Assembly (NCBI GenBank): GCA_947095585.1
Contig: OX352766.1
Coordinates: 19,520,939-19,584,938, forward strand
Length of the DNA: 64,000 nt
Direction: 5' to 3'
Origin: Nephrocerus scutellatus
Lineage: Eukaryota > Arthropoda > Insecta > Diptera > Pipunculidae
Under the pieces are notes generated by a model. The model did not search any database. It was not told the origin of the DNA and saw nothing but the letters and a program-made list of their open reading frames with translations. Positions 24,784-40,386 of the stretch are shown here, one piece after another; positions within the stretch are counted from its first letter, which is position 1; the number at the start of each line of letters is the position of its first letter. A program made the position numbers and the translations under genes.

Positions 24784-25014
24784 GTTATAGGGCTGATTGA
24801 AGGAAAACCTTTTCTGAAAATAAATTCTAATAACTGGAAAAGAAAAATATTCCTGAAATTAAAAAATAATTAGTGAAATAATAAAAAATAAAAAGTAATA
24901 GGTAGCGAAATGCTCGCTTTTGGTTTTGGGTTTTTTTTTTAATCGGTAGCAGGTAGCTAGACGATATGATGCGTGATCTGCGTGTGCTCGTGTTGAGCGC
25001 TCGATGATGACTCC
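24784..25014 (-). promoter_or_regulatory. 5' untranslated region of the retrotransposon (E4)
   Basis: 231 bases from the element start to the ORF1 ATG. Many Jockey-type elements carry an internal promoter here. I see no TATA box within it, but the H2A TATA box at 25041-25050 is correctly placed to start transcripts within the duplicated bases just before this region. Confidence 0.6.
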
Positions 25015-25028
25015 ATTTGATGTTTGCT
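25015..25028. repeat. Target site duplication, right copy (E4)
   Basis: ATTTGATGTTTGCT. On the reverse strand it covers about -9 to +5 relative to the predicted H2A start site. Confidence 0.95.
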
Positions 25029-25279
25029 GGAAGCGAATGCTATATTTATACCTTTCAAGCATACACGAAACGTACTCATTGTTGTATATTTTGTCGTTTT
25101 TCTCTCGTTGAAAGAGCAACAAAGCAAAATGAAACATGCGTTCTAAAAATACATATAATCATGGCATGTTTGAGTTTTAGTCATAGTTATTGTGGAATCG
25201 GTGTAGTGAACAACTGTGGCGAGTTTATAGTTATTGGTTATTCTATTCTATTTGTTGAGAGTTGAGTTAAATTTTCATA
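25029..25279. promoter_or_regulatory. H2A TATA box and H2B promoter, U3
   Basis: It contains the orphaned H2A TATA box (reverse strand, 25041-25050), now facing the retrotransposon, and the H2B TATA box at 25154 with a start-site candidate near 25185. Bases 25029-25135 are the only copy in the window of the central H2A-H2B divergent promoter. U1 and U5-U7 have lost them, and U2 and U4 have lost nearly all. Confidence 0.75.
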
Positions 25280-25651
25280 ATGCCGCCAAAGACAAGTGGA
25301 AAAGCAGAAAAGAAAGCTGGAAAGGCCCAGAAAAATATTACTAAGCCTGGTAAAAAGAACAAGCGCAAGAGGAAGGAAAGCTACGCAATTTACATTTACA
25401 AAGTGTTGAAGCAAGTCCATCCAGATACTGGTATCTCATCAAAAGCCATGAGTATCATGAACAGTTTTGTCAATGATATTTTTGAACGTATCGCTGCCGA
25501 AGCCTCCCGCTTGGCACATTACAACAAACGTTCGACAATCACAAGTCGGGAAATACAGACTGCTGTTCGTCTTTTACTTCCCGGAGAGTTGGCCAAGCAT
25601 GCGGTCAGTGAAGGAACAAAAGCTGTTACTAAATATACCAGCTCTAAGTAA
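25280..25651 (+). CDS. H2B: Histone H2B (U3), intact
   Basis: 123 residues, with the conserved Asp66 and Ser6. It has the most complete upstream region of any H2B in the window, because the H2A-H2B promoter core is retained and the element inserted on the H2A side of both TATA boxes. Confidence 0.98.
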   Translation: MPPKTSGKAEKKAGKAQKNITKPGKKNKRKRKESYAIYIYKVLKQVHPDTGISSKAMSIMNSFVNDIFERIAAEASRLAHYNKRSTITSREIQTAVRLLLPGELAKHAVSEGTKAVTKYTSSK

Positions 25652-25702
25652 ATTTCGGCGTCATCTTATCTTTGTCTTTTTTAAGACACCACCAAATAAA
25701 AA

Positions 25703-25718
25703 GGCCCTTTTCAGGGCC
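25703..25718 (+). terminator. Histone 3' stem-loop of H2B, U3
   Basis: GGCCCTTTTCAGGGCC. Confidence 0.95.
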
Positions 25719-26602
25719 ACAAAATGATTCAACAAACAATATGTAACTCGAACGCAATTTAATTAGTATATTTATGTACTAATTGTTATCAACTAAAAAC
25801 TTCAATATAATGTACCTACCTACATACAAAACATAATAAAATAAAATTGGAAAACCTCATAAAGACTACGTTAGTTAGTGTATGGTGTCATCTTAAATGA
25901 AAATGATTATGGCTTCATATAAATTCTGTACTCTTGGTACGGTACTGCTGCTATAGCTTCGTAAAAATTTGGTACAATGAGATTGAACATGTTTATTAGT
26001 CACATTAGGTGTGTGGTACAAAGATAAATAATAATTGAAAAAACCTCTAAAGTCTACTGTTCAAACCACAATCATATAAAAAAATTCTGAAGGGTACTGA
26101 CAAATTTGAAAATTCTTATTAGAAATGTATATATTCCAGTTGGAATTGGTACGATTGTCTGTAGCTATGTATTTTGCATTAAAACAGCTAAACCGTCAGA
26201 CAATGACTGATTAACAAATAATGTTAAGCAATTATGCCCATTTCATAATGTAATATTTATAAACAAAACTAATTTAATAAAAAAAATGCAGTTTTACCAG
26301 TTTTTTTTCTTTTTCTGATGGTCCTTATGGTGTTTTTTGAGACTTTTGAGGGTATTTTGGGAGTCTTCTGGGCATCTTTTGGAAGTGTTTTAGAGGTCTA
26401 TTTTTTGTTTTGAAACGACAAAGAATTAAAACTTCTAACGCGCGTACATAAGCACACGCGTCCACTTTTTTATGTTATGCTGTTATCAGTCAATATATGG
26501 AGATGCAGTGTATTAACCAGCATCATAATCTATTTTAAGGACGTTTTTCTTTTTTATAATATAATTGTGTAACCTAATGAAAATGTTTGTCATTCATACA
26601 TA
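25719..26602. other. H2B-H1 spacer, left part, U3
   Basis: Same content as 2661-3544: a CCGTCAGAC arm motif near 26190 and the H3 3'-end-like segment near 26482-26544. No gene is seen. Confidence 0.65.
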
Positions 26603-28262
26603 GAGTCATAATCGAGCGCTCAACACGAGCACACGCAGATCACGCATAATATCGTCTAGCTACCTGCTAACCGATTAAAAAAAACCCCAAAACCAAAAGC
26701 GAGCATTTCGCTACCTGCTACTTTTTTATTTTTTATTATTTCACTAATTATTTTTTAATTTCAAAAATATTTTTTTTCCAGTTATTAGCAATTTATTTTC
26801 AGAAAAGAGTTTCCTTTCGATCAGCTCTATGAAATAGGGAAAAAAGCAAAAACTAAGGAAAAAGTCAACGAGGTCTTATCCTTCATTAAGCAACAAGTCA
26901 CCAAAGATGGTGGGGATTTCCTCTTGTCGTTGTACCAAAGGCTAGATGAAGTGAACCAGCTGTGCGATTCAGCGACTTCAGAGGAGGAAAATATGAGTGC
27001 TGTCGAGGAATCGGATACTGAAGCGTCCGAATCCAGCAGCGAAGGAGAGGATAATTCTAGCGACGAAGATAGTCGCAAGGAACGATCATCTCCCGAAACC
27101 ATGCCAGTAAAGGCAAAAAGAAGATTGTCTGCCAGTTCCAGACCATCATCACCACCAACTTCATCTCCGCCTGGAGTAGCCATAATGTCAGGATTGCGCC
27201 AAAACCAATTGTTGTGGAGAAAACAACAAAACCAAAAGAGGTGCAACGTAAAACTGTGCAGGCATCACAACCAACCGCTCAAGGAAACATAATCACACAG
27301 AGTACTGGAGCAGCAACAAAACCATTTGCTATGCCACCAATAGTCTGCTTCAGACTGAACGTCGCTGAACTCTCAAAGTTCACGAAGAGTGCCAATTTTA
27401 GTTGCAGAATTCGCAACATCAATAGCAGCAAATCGGTCGTTACAGCCATGAACAAAGACGGCCACCAGCGAATTCGGTCTTTCCTACAGTCGGGAAAGAC
27501 CAAACGGCTCTAGAACATCAAACCAGGTCCTGATGATTTTAAGAAGCTGAACTCTCTGGTCGGAAAGCGTATTTCTATTCCAGAGAGTATCACGTTTGCA
27601 GATAAAGTAGCATCCAGTCCTGTTGAAAAAGCCGAAGCCTTTGCCTGCCATTTTGAAAGGAGCTTTACGGACCGACCACCAACGCATCTTCCAGATTTTT
27701 TGGAAGAGGTGGAAAGTCTTGTGGAAGACGCCACTTCTGCAAGTAATCCTGTAGTGCGGTTAAGTGAAGAAAACCCCGCTAACGCACCCGTAGAAGTGGA
27801 TATGTTTACCTGAACAGCTGTTGTCAGTAATTTAATTATGAGTGGAAACTCAAAAAAATCATCGGGCATTGACGGGATTTCTAACTTTTTGCTTAAAAAG
27901 TTACCGGGTATGGCAATCTTGATGTTAACCATCATTTTCAACAATTGCCTTAACAATGGTTAGTTTCCAGACAACTGAAAGGTGGCCAAAGTAATACCCA
28001 ATATTCGGAGTCGTTGATCCGTAAAAAGATCAATATACGTTTTGTTCGGAAGAAGCCTTATTCCTTCCTTTTAATTCGGTTTCCGAGAGAAGCACTTTAC
28101 GATGCACCCTCTGCTGTAACTTCACTGTAATGTCACTCGAGGACTGAACGTTAAAAGCAGTACAGTAGCCTGTTTGCTAGACATCGAAAAAGCCTTCGAT
28201 AGTGTATGGATCAACGGGCTACTGTTCAAACTTATTAGATTTGGTTTCCCCAATTATATTGT
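26603..28262 (+). mobile_element. Old internally deleted Jockey-clade relic, U3
   Basis: Same boundaries and internal deletion as the U1 relic. In this unit it coexists with the full-length minus-strand member of its family. Confidence 0.88.
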
Positions 28263-29365
28263 GAAATTACTCTCTTCTGAGACAGCAGTTGGCCTCTGAT
28301 TGAATGTTAATTGTTGAATAATTTTGTAAAAAATTGTAGCTTTTGTAATATTTCAATAGTTCGAGAATAACTAATTTTAATAAAATGAATATGAACGACG
28401 ATAAATGTGAATTCGCTTTGAGAAATCTTGTGCATTAACTGACTTATACTCTTATAATGTTAATTACAGCATCATTATGTTAAAAACAATTTCCTTTTTT
28501 AACTTTTTAACCATCTGTATACCGTAAACTTAAAGTTTAAATATTTTTATAATTAATATACTTAAATAGGAAGAATTAAGCGATAATTCTAATTAATGCG
28601 ACTTCGTTTTGGGATGGTGTAAATTTTCTTGTGTTTTGAATGAGAGACTTTTGTAATGTTAATTATAGCTTCATTTTTATACAATTTGAATCTTTTACAA
28701 TTGTTTAATCATTCGTAGCTAACCGGTAAAATATTGATGTAAACAGTATATTTAAATCACAAGAATAAAAAGATTATAATTCTAAAAATGCGTCTTTGTT
28801 TTGTGAAGCTCGGTGTTCATTGACTGAGAGACTGGCATTTTTATAATGTTAAATTTAGCTTCATTTTTATATAAAAAATTATCTTTTATAATTTTTTCCT
28901 TATTTATATATAGTAAACTATCAGTAAAAAGGGATGTATATAGTTAATATATGTATATAATATGAATAAAACGATTATAAATCCAAAAGATGGGATTTCG
29001 TTTTGTGAAAATCTGTGTTTAAAATGATTTTTTTTAGAAGATTATTACTTAAATATATTAAAGCTAATATCTGCAATACAAGGAAATATTGTCTAATTTA
29101 AATAACAAAAAATAAATTACTGTAATACTTTTTATTATAATTAAAAAAAGGAAAAACAGTTCAAACTTTTGTGCACAAAATACCAAATGACACTGAAATG
29201 AAAATTTCTTAATATAGTCTTCTCTAGGCGATTCTCAACTTTTCAAGTACGGTATACCATACGCCTTATTGATATTAAAAAATTTAAAACTTAAATCTTG
29301 GCGATCGTGCTGTTTGCTAGTTATTAGATATACGGAAATCGTGTTTTTTTTTTCAAGAATTAAAA
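28263..29365. repeat. Diverged tandem repeats upstream of H1, U3
   Basis: The repeat anchor (TTATAATGTTAA or TTGTAATGTTAA) starts at 28452, 28651 and 28841, giving spacings of 199 and 190 bases. It ends in the TATA-less H1 promoter region. Confidence 0.7.
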
Positions 29366-30058
29366 ATGTCTGATACTGTTGTAGCCGCTTCCCCTGTCGC
29401 AGTTGCCGTTGGCGCTGAGAAAAAAGTTGTCAAGAAGACTGCTGGTGCTGCCAAGAAACCGTCAGCGACACCGGCTCATCCGCCAACTCAAGAAATGGTC
29501 GATGCATCGATTAAGACTCTTAAGGAACGTGGTGGCTCATCACTTTTGGCTATTAAGAAATATATTGCTGCCACATACAAGGTTGATGTCCAAAAATTAG
29601 CTCCTTTCATTAAAAAGTATTTGAAAAATGGCGTTGTCAGTGGAAAATTGATCCAAACCAAAGGTAAGGGTGCCTCTGGCTCGTTTAAATTATCAGCTGC
29701 TGCTAGTAAGGAACCTAAAGCGTCAAAGGCAAAATCCTCTGAGAAGAAGAAGGCAGTCACCGCAGCGAAAAAGAAGCCAGCAACAGCAGTCAAAAAAGTT
29801 ACTGCCTCATCTGGCGAGAAGAAAGTGAAAAAATCTGCAGCTACTAAAAAAGTGGTAGAGAAGAAAAAAACTGAAAAAGCTAAAGCTAAAAACATTAAGA
29901 AGGCAGGTGGTGCTGTTAAGGCTAAAACACCGAAACCAAAAGCTACTGCTTCAAGTGTTAAGGCAAAGGCTGCTGCTAAACCAAAAGCTGTTATCGCTCC
30001 TGCAGTTAAACCGAAAAAAGTCGCTTCAGCAGCGAAGAAAGCAGCACCTAAAAAGTAA
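29366..30058 (+). CDS. H1: Linker histone H1 (U3)
   Basis: 230 residues. This copy has P120S at the start of the C-tail (KEPKASKAK), a change in the disordered tail that is likely tolerated. The globular domain is unchanged. Confidence 0.96.
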   Translation: MSDTVVAASPVAVAVGAEKKVVKKTAGAAKKPSATPAHPPTQEMVDASIKTLKERGGSSLLAIKKYIAATYKVDVQKLAPFIKKYLKNGVVSGKLIQTKGKGASGSFKLSAAASKEPKASKAKSSEKKKAVTAAKKKPATAVKKVTASSGEKKVKKSAATKKVVEKKKTEKAKAKNIKKAGGAVKAKTPKPKATASSVKAKAAAKPKAVIAPAVKPKKVASAAKKAAPKK

Positions 30059-30122
30059 ATTGTTCACTTTTTGGTTTTCAAGACGGTCAGGAAATAATCG
30101 TTTTGAAGTTAAAATAACAAAA

Positions 30123-30138
30123 AGCCCTTTTCAGGGCT
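30123..30138 (+). terminator. Histone 3' stem-loop of H1, U3
   Basis: AGCCCTTTTCAGGGCT. Confidence 0.94.
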
Positions 30139-30294
30139 ACCAAAACTTTAACCAAAGAGAAAAATAAGTTTCAATAGACTGAATTTCTTTATTTTACATG
30201 ACATTGACATAACATAGACAACTAGGTATTTCTTTTCTAATAGGCCACATCTCATAAAAAGCAACAATTTGACGTATTTTGCATTTAAACAGGA

Positions 30295-30428
30295 AAGCCG
30301 TCAGACTTAATGACTGATTAACAAATAAATTGTGATGATAAATAATAATGCTGATTTTTTAATGAGATATTTTTTTTTAACAAAAATGATAAAAAATTAT
30401 TTGTTAATCAGTTATTGTCTGACGGTTT
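30295..30428. repeat. Imperfect inverted repeat in H1-H3 spacer, U3
   Basis: Same two arms as in U1. No gene is seen in the spacer 30139-30723. Confidence 0.72.
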
Positions 30429-30723
30429 AGCATATTAAGGTGTTTTAATGCTATATATATAGCCAAACAAAAACATTTTTTCTGAAAAATTCTGAACGAA
30501 TAAAAATTTACCTTGAGCAGAGCTAGCTGAAGCTACTGATTATATGGCAATCAGAATACTACAGTAGGAAAAATGAAAAATTAAAAAAAAACGAAAAGTT
30601 CATCCATATACAGATTTTGTGACACCTCAATTACGAGTAGCGAGTAATCTAATAAAATAATTAGTAAATAATATGTTTATTTAAAACTAAGATGATATCT
30701 TCCCTTTATAAATTATATTTTGT

Positions 30724-30739
30724 GGTCCTGAAAAGGACC
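30724..30739 (-). terminator. Histone 3' stem-loop of H3, U3
   Basis: Reverse-strand GGTCCTTTTCAGGACC. Confidence 0.94.
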
Positions 30740-30813
30740 GATTTTATTTAATTTTTTTTATCACCAGTCAATTATGCAGATGTAATGTATTAACTAGCAA
30801 CATAATTGCCATT

Positions 30814-31847
<1,034 letters not shown>

Positions 31848-31889
31848 ATTCTATTCAATCATTTGCGTTCTATCAGTAAAATATCAATC

Positions 31890-31905
31890 GGTCCTTTTCA
31901 GGACC
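31890..31905 (+). terminator. Histone 3' stem-loop of H4, U4
   Basis: GGTCCTTTTCAGGACC. Confidence 0.95.
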
Positions 31906-32488
31906 ACAAAATAAATTCATAAAGAAGATACTTTTTAGGTTTCAATAGTTTTTTAAAAATGTCCGTATAGAATTATTATTTATTATAATTGAAATTTTTA
32001 CTTTGGCTTTTTGCAACACTTGAGAAAAATTTAAAAAATTCATAATGAAATGTGGACGTTCTCTGTCTGCCATATTGCTGTTCTCCTCTTTCAATGTGTC
32101 GTCGCCCAATCAAAATTTAAGTATTCCTTTGTTATTAATTAAAACTCGTGTTGCTAAGCTACGCAATTTCTACAATCAAGCAATTAAATTAAATTTAATA
32201 ATAATATCGTATATTATCATGGTTGTGAAACAGTTTTCGCTGTAAAATGCTAAGTTGCTGTGTGCTGACCACAAAACTAATATTATAATCTAATCACCAC
32301 ACCAAACTCAATATTTCAACCAATTGCACAAAAATAATATCGTATACACTAGTGTTGTGAAAAGTAAATTAGTAGTTGAATTTGTAATGATAATTTCTTT
32401 AAATTAGTAACCTTTATTTCTTTTATGTTTTGTAATTCTATTCTTTTTGATATTAATAAAAGTTATCCCTTCTCATAAGAAAATTTGT
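31906..32488. other. H4-H2A convergent spacer, U4
   Basis: AT-rich, no supported gene. Confidence 0.7.
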
Positions 32489-32504
32489 CGTCCTGAAAAG
32501 GACG
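32489..32504 (-). terminator. Histone 3' stem-loop of H2A, U4
   Basis: Reverse-strand CGTCCTTTTCAGGACG. Confidence 0.93.
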
Positions 32505-32547
32505 GTTTTTTTAGTAATTTGTTCGTTTCTCTTTTGCGCACAGAAAT

Positions 32548-32925
<378 letters not shown>

Positions 32926-32971
32926 TCACTATTCTTTTACCGACTTCTTAACTCGGGAACGATTCACACAA

Positions 32972-32985
32972 ATTTGATGTTTGCT
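32972..32985. repeat. Occupied H2A target site, left side (E5)
   Basis: ATTTGATGTTTGCT directly followed by the element 3' end. The matching right copy has been deleted. Confidence 0.85.
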
Positions 32986-35294
32986 TTTTTTAGATTAAGA
33001 TATTTTATTAAACATTTAGATATTATACAATTTTGACTTAAAAACTAAACTTATAACTATTATTATTAAGTGTCGGCTCAACAATAGGGGCCCGACGTAT
33101 TTACATTGTCTTTTTTTTGTATTGCTTATTATTAAACAATATTTTTTACTACTTAATCTACTACATGTTTATTTTTAAAGCAATTTAATTTTAAACGATA
33201 AATTTTAAAATAAAATAAAAATGAAGAATAATATTAAAGGGGGTATAAACAGGGCGATCTTCAGCCTCTGTAATGTTGATTGCTGGCCTTCTCGTAGAAG
33301 GAGACGTCTTGATTATTAAAGATGTCGTCAAATCTAGCATCTGTGAATCCTCTGATGTTTATATAGCGGTGGCTTGGCTCGATTTCTTCGATTCTCAGTC
33401 CTTGCATCTCCGGACTTGGATGTGTTTCCAACCCATCAACGAATTTCTTTGCCATTCGGAACAAGTGGTCGGTTATGGGCAGCAGACCTGCCGCGTCGTA
33501 AAGCCTTGCACTCGAGACAAACTTATAGCTGTTTGGCACCCTCCAGAGTCCTGTACAGATCCTAAGTACCTTCCTTTCAAATAGGGAGATCTTCTTCATC
33601 GTTGTTGGTGAGACGGTGAACCATATGGGATAGCCATAGGTTATCACTGGCCTGATGAGCTGCTTGTAGATGAGCAGCCTGGTGTTGTTTGACAGTCCGT
33701 TTCGCCTTCGTAGAAGCGGGTGCACCAAATGAAGGGCGTAATTAGCCTTTTTCAACGTTTTATCGATGTGGGCATTAAACTTGAGCCTCTCGGTGAAGTT
33801 TATTCCCAGGTACTTCGTCTCTGATTGGGTTTTTATAACTGTGTTGTCTGGAAGGGTGATTTTTAATCCTCTGCACCGGCTCACAATTTTTTTTCTCCCT
33901 GTTCTTGTCCCTGGCACTCGGAAGCAGATGAGTTCCGTTTTGTTTGCATTTATCTTCAACCCCCACTTGAGGTAGTAGTCCCAAAGATTTCGGAGGTGTT
34001 CCTCCACTCTTCGGGTAGCTATCTCAGGAGAGAGAGAAACGGCATACGTGATCGAGTCATCCGCGTAAAGCATGCTGCTTGTTCCGGCTGTATTGGTGGG
34101 TTGATCCGCCGTGTAGATGTTGAAAAGGACTGGGCCAAGTCTGGAACCTTGAGGAACTCCGGCTTTAATCCCTTTCCTAGTGGATGAGTCGCCAAAAATC
34201 TGTACAAAAAAAAACCTGTGAAAGAGAAAATTTTTAATTATTTTTACAATATAATTGGGGAAGCCAAATCTTATAAGTTTGAACAGTAGCCCGTTGATCC
34301 ATACACTATCGAAGGCTTTTTCGATGTCTAGCAAACAGGCTACTGTACTGCTTTTAACGTTCAGTCCTCGAGTGACGTTACTGTGAAGTTTCAGCAGAGG
34401 GTGCATCGTAGAGTGCTTCTCACGGAAACCGAATTGAAAGGAAGGAATAAGGCCTCTTTCCGAACAAAATGTATTGATCTTTTTACGGATCAAAGACTCG
34501 AATACCTTACTGATACAACACAGTAAAGCTATTGGACGGTAACCAGTTACGCTTGAGCGGTCAGTTTTTTTGGGTACTGGTACTACTTTGGCCACCTTCC
34601 AGTTGTCTGGAAAGTAACCATTGTTAAGGCAATTGTTGAAAATGATGGTTAACATCAAGATTGCCATACCCGGTAACTTTTTAAGCAAAAAGTTAGAAAT
34701 CCCGTCAATGCCCGATGATTTTTTTGAGTTTCCACTCATTATTAAATCACTGACTATAGCTGTTTTGGTAAACATTTCAACGTCTACGGGCGCTCTAGCG
34801 GGGTTTTCTTCACTAAACCGCACTACAGGATTACTTGCAGAAGTGACGTCTTCCACAAGACTTTCCACCTCTTCCAAAAAATCTGGAAGATGCGTTGGTG
34901 GTCGGTCCGTAAAACTCCTTTCAAAATGGCAGGCAAAGGCTTCGGCTTTTTCAACAGGACTGGATGCTACTTGATCTCCAAACGTGATACTTTCTGGAAT
35001 GGAAATACGCTTTCCGACCAGAGCGTTCAGCTTCTTAAAAGCATCATGACCTGGTTTGATGTTCTGGAGTCGTTTGGTCAGGTCATCTTCCTGGTACTTC
35101 CGTAGTGCTTGACGAAGCATGTTCACTGTACAACGCAGTTGCGAAAGTACAGACTGGTATTCGTCATTGACTGTATTAAGAGTCCTGTTAAAAATCCTCT
35201 GAAGGCGCTTCCTCAGCCGTTGCTTGTGAGCATATATTGCCTGTATATGTCCAGGCAGGTGTTGGAAGCGATCCCTGCTGGTGCGTATTGTTTT
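32986..35294 (-). mobile_element. Jockey-clade retrotransposon, 3' part (E5a) at the H2A start site
   Basis: The 3' half of an element nearly identical to E4 in ORF2 (it shares F, T and KI at the diagnostic sites), inserted at the same H2A base position. Its 3' tail has a T-run (CTTAATCTAAAAAA) instead of the two TAATC units of E4, and parts of its 3' untranslated region match E3 better. At about 35294 it ends abruptly within ORF2 near codon 300, where a second subfamily begins. Confidence 0.92.
33261..35294 (-). pseudogene. ORF2 remnant, reverse transcriptase half (E5a)
   Basis: It runs from about codon 300 to the normal stop. The reverse transcriptase with YADD is open, but the endonuclease is missing and the junction to the neighbouring copy is out of frame. 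Confidence 0.88.
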
Positions 35295-37775
<2,481 letters not shown>

Positions 37776-37826
37776 ATTTCGGCGTCATCTTATCTTTGTC
37801 TTTTTTAAGACACCACCAAATAAAAA

Positions 37827-37842
37827 GGCCCTTTTCAGGGCC
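37827..37842 (+). terminator. Histone 3' stem-loop of H2B, U4
   Basis: GGCCCTTTTCAGGGCC, kept after the truncated gene. Confidence 0.93.
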
Positions 37843-38726
37843 ACAAAATGATTCAACAAACAATATGTAACTCGAACGCAATTTAATTAGTATATTTATG
37901 TACTAATTGTTATCAACTAAAAACTTCAATATAATGTACCTACCTACATACAAAACATAATAAAATAAAATTGGAAAACCTCATAAAGACTACGTTAGTT
38001 AGTGTATGGTGTCATCTTAAATGAAAATGATTATGGCTTCATATAAATTCTGTACTCTTGGTACGGTACTGCTGCTATAGCTTCGTAAAAATTTGGTACA
38101 ATGAGATTGAACATGTTTATTAGTCACATTAGGTGTGTGGTACAAAGATAAATAATAATTGAAAAAACCTCTAAAGTCTACTGTTCAAACCACAATCATA
38201 TAAAAAAATTCTGAAGGGTACTGACAAATTTGAAAATTCTTATTAGAAATGTATATATTCCAGTTGGAATTGGTACGATTGTCTGTAGCTATGTATTTTG
38301 CATTAAAACAGCTAAACCGTCAGACAATGACTGATTAACAAATAATGTTAAGCAATTATGCCCATTTCATAATGTAATATTTATAAACAAAACTAATTTA
38401 ATAAAAAAAATTCAGTTTTACCAGTTTTTTTTCTTTTTCTGATGGTCCTTATGGTGTTTTTTGAGACTTTTGAGGGTATTTTGGGAGTCTTCTGGGCATC
38501 TTTTGGAAGTGTTTTAGAGGTCTATTTTTTGTTTTGAAACGACAAAGAATTATAACTTCTAACGCGCGTACATAAGCACACGCGTCCACTTTTTTATGTT
38601 ATGCTGTTATCAGTCAATATATGGAGATGCAGTGTATTAACCAGCATCATAATCTATTTTAAGGACGTTTTTCTTTTTTATAATATAATTGTGTAACCTA
38701 ATGAAAATGTTTGTCATTCATACATA
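37843..38726. other. H2B-H1 spacer, left part, U4
   Basis: Same elements as 2661-3544, with an H3 3'-end-like segment near 38606-38668. No gene is seen. Confidence 0.65.
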
Positions 38727-40386
38727 GAGTCATAATCGAGCGCTCAACACGAGCACACGCAGATCACGCATAATATCGTCTAGCTACCTGCTAACCGATT
38801 AAAAAAAACCCCAAAACCAAAAGCGAGCATTTCGCTACCTGCTACTTTTTTATTTTTTATTATTTCACTAATTATTTTTTAATTTCAAAAATATTTTTTT
38901 TCCAGTTATTAGCAATTTATTTTCAGAAAAGAGTTTCCTTTCGATCAGCTCTATGAAATAGGGAAAAAAGCAAAAACTAAGGAAAAAGTCAACGAGGTCT
39001 TATCCTTCATTAAGCAACAAGTCACCAAAGATGGTGGGGATTTCCTCTTGTCGTTGTACCAAAGGCTAGATGAAGTGAACCAGCTGTGCGATTCAGCGAC
39101 TTCAGAGGAGGAAAATATGAGTGCTGTCGAGGAATCGGATACTGAAGCGTCCGAATCCAGCAGCGAAGGAGAGGATAATTCTAGCGACGAAGATAGTCGC
39201 AAGGAACGATCATCTCCCGAAACCATGCCAGTAAAGGCAAAAAGAAGATTGTCTGCCAGTTCCAGACCATCATCACCACCAACTTCATCTCCGCCTGGAG
39301 TAGCCATAATGTCAGGATTGCGCCAAAACCAATTGTTGTGGAGAAAACAACAAAACCAAAAGAGGTGCAACGTAAAACTGTGCAGGCATCACAACCAACC
39401 GCTCAAGGAAACATAATCACACAGAGTACTGGAGCAGCAACAAAACCATTTGCTATGCCACCAATAGTCTGCTTCAGACTGAACGTCGCTGAACTCTCAA
39501 AGTTCACGAAGAGTGCCAATTTTAGTTGCAGAATTCGCAACATCAATAGCAGCAAATCGGTCGTTACAGCCATGAACAAAGACGGCCACCAGCGAATTCG
39601 GTCTTTCCTACAGTCGGGAAAGACCAAACGGCTCTAGAACATCAAACCAGGTCCTGATGATTTTAAGAAGCTGAACTCTCTGGTCGGAAAGCGTATTTCT
39701 ATTCCAGAGAGTATCACGTTTGCAGATAAAGTAGCATCCAGTCCTGTTGAAAAAGCCGAAGCCTTTGCCTGCCATTTTGAAAGGAGTTTTACGGACCGAC
39801 CACCAACGCATCTTCCAGATTTTTTGGAAGAGGTGGAAAGTCTTGTGGAAGACGCCACTTCTGCAAGTAATCCTGTAGTGCGGTTAAGTGAAGAAAACCC
39901 CGCTAACGCACCCGTAGAAGTGGATATGTTTACCTGAACAGCTGTTGTCAGTAATTTAATTATGAGTGGAAACTCAAAAAAATCATCGGGCATTGACGGG
40001 ATTTCTAACTTTTTGCTTAAAAAGTTACCGGGTATGGCAATCTTGATGTTAACCATCATTTTCAACAATTGCCTTAACAATGGTTAGTTTCCAGACAACT
40101 GAAAGGTGGCCAAAGTAATACCCAATATTCGGAGTCGTTGATCCGTAAAAAGATCAATATACGTTTTGTTCGGAAGAAGCCTTATTCCTTCCTTTTAATT
40201 CGGTTTCCGAGAGAAGCACTTTACGATGCACCCTCTGCTGTAACTTCACTGTAATGTCACTCGAGGACTGAACGTTAAAAGCAGTACAGTAGCCTGTTTG
40301 CTAGACATCGAAAAAGCCTTCGATAGTGTATGGATCAACGGGCTACTGTTCAAACTTATTAGATTTGGTTTCCCCAATTATATTGT
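38727..40386 (+). mobile_element. Old internally deleted Jockey-clade relic, U4
   Basis: Same structure as the U1 relic, with a few base changes (such as GGAGTTTTACGG for GGAGCTTTACGG near 39785). Confidence 0.88.

Larger units (their letters stand above)
20053..25014 (-). mobile_element. Full-length Jockey-clade retrotransposon (E4) at the H2A start site
   Basis: A 4962-bp non-LTR element with a 14-bp target duplication. From its 5' end it reads: a 231-bp 5' untranslated region starting GGAGTCATCATCGAGCG, ORF1 (513 codons), ORF2 (975 codons, overlapping ORF1 by 13 bases), and a 274-bp 3' untranslated region with a small hairpin and an AATAAA at 20071-20076, 18 bases from the end CTTAATCTAATCTA. 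The gag-like ORF1 with a PRE_C2HC-type region and knuckles points to the Jockey clade. Both frames are open, so it may be active. Its 5' end lies 26 bases past the H2A TATA box, in the H2A sense direction. Confidence 0.96.
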
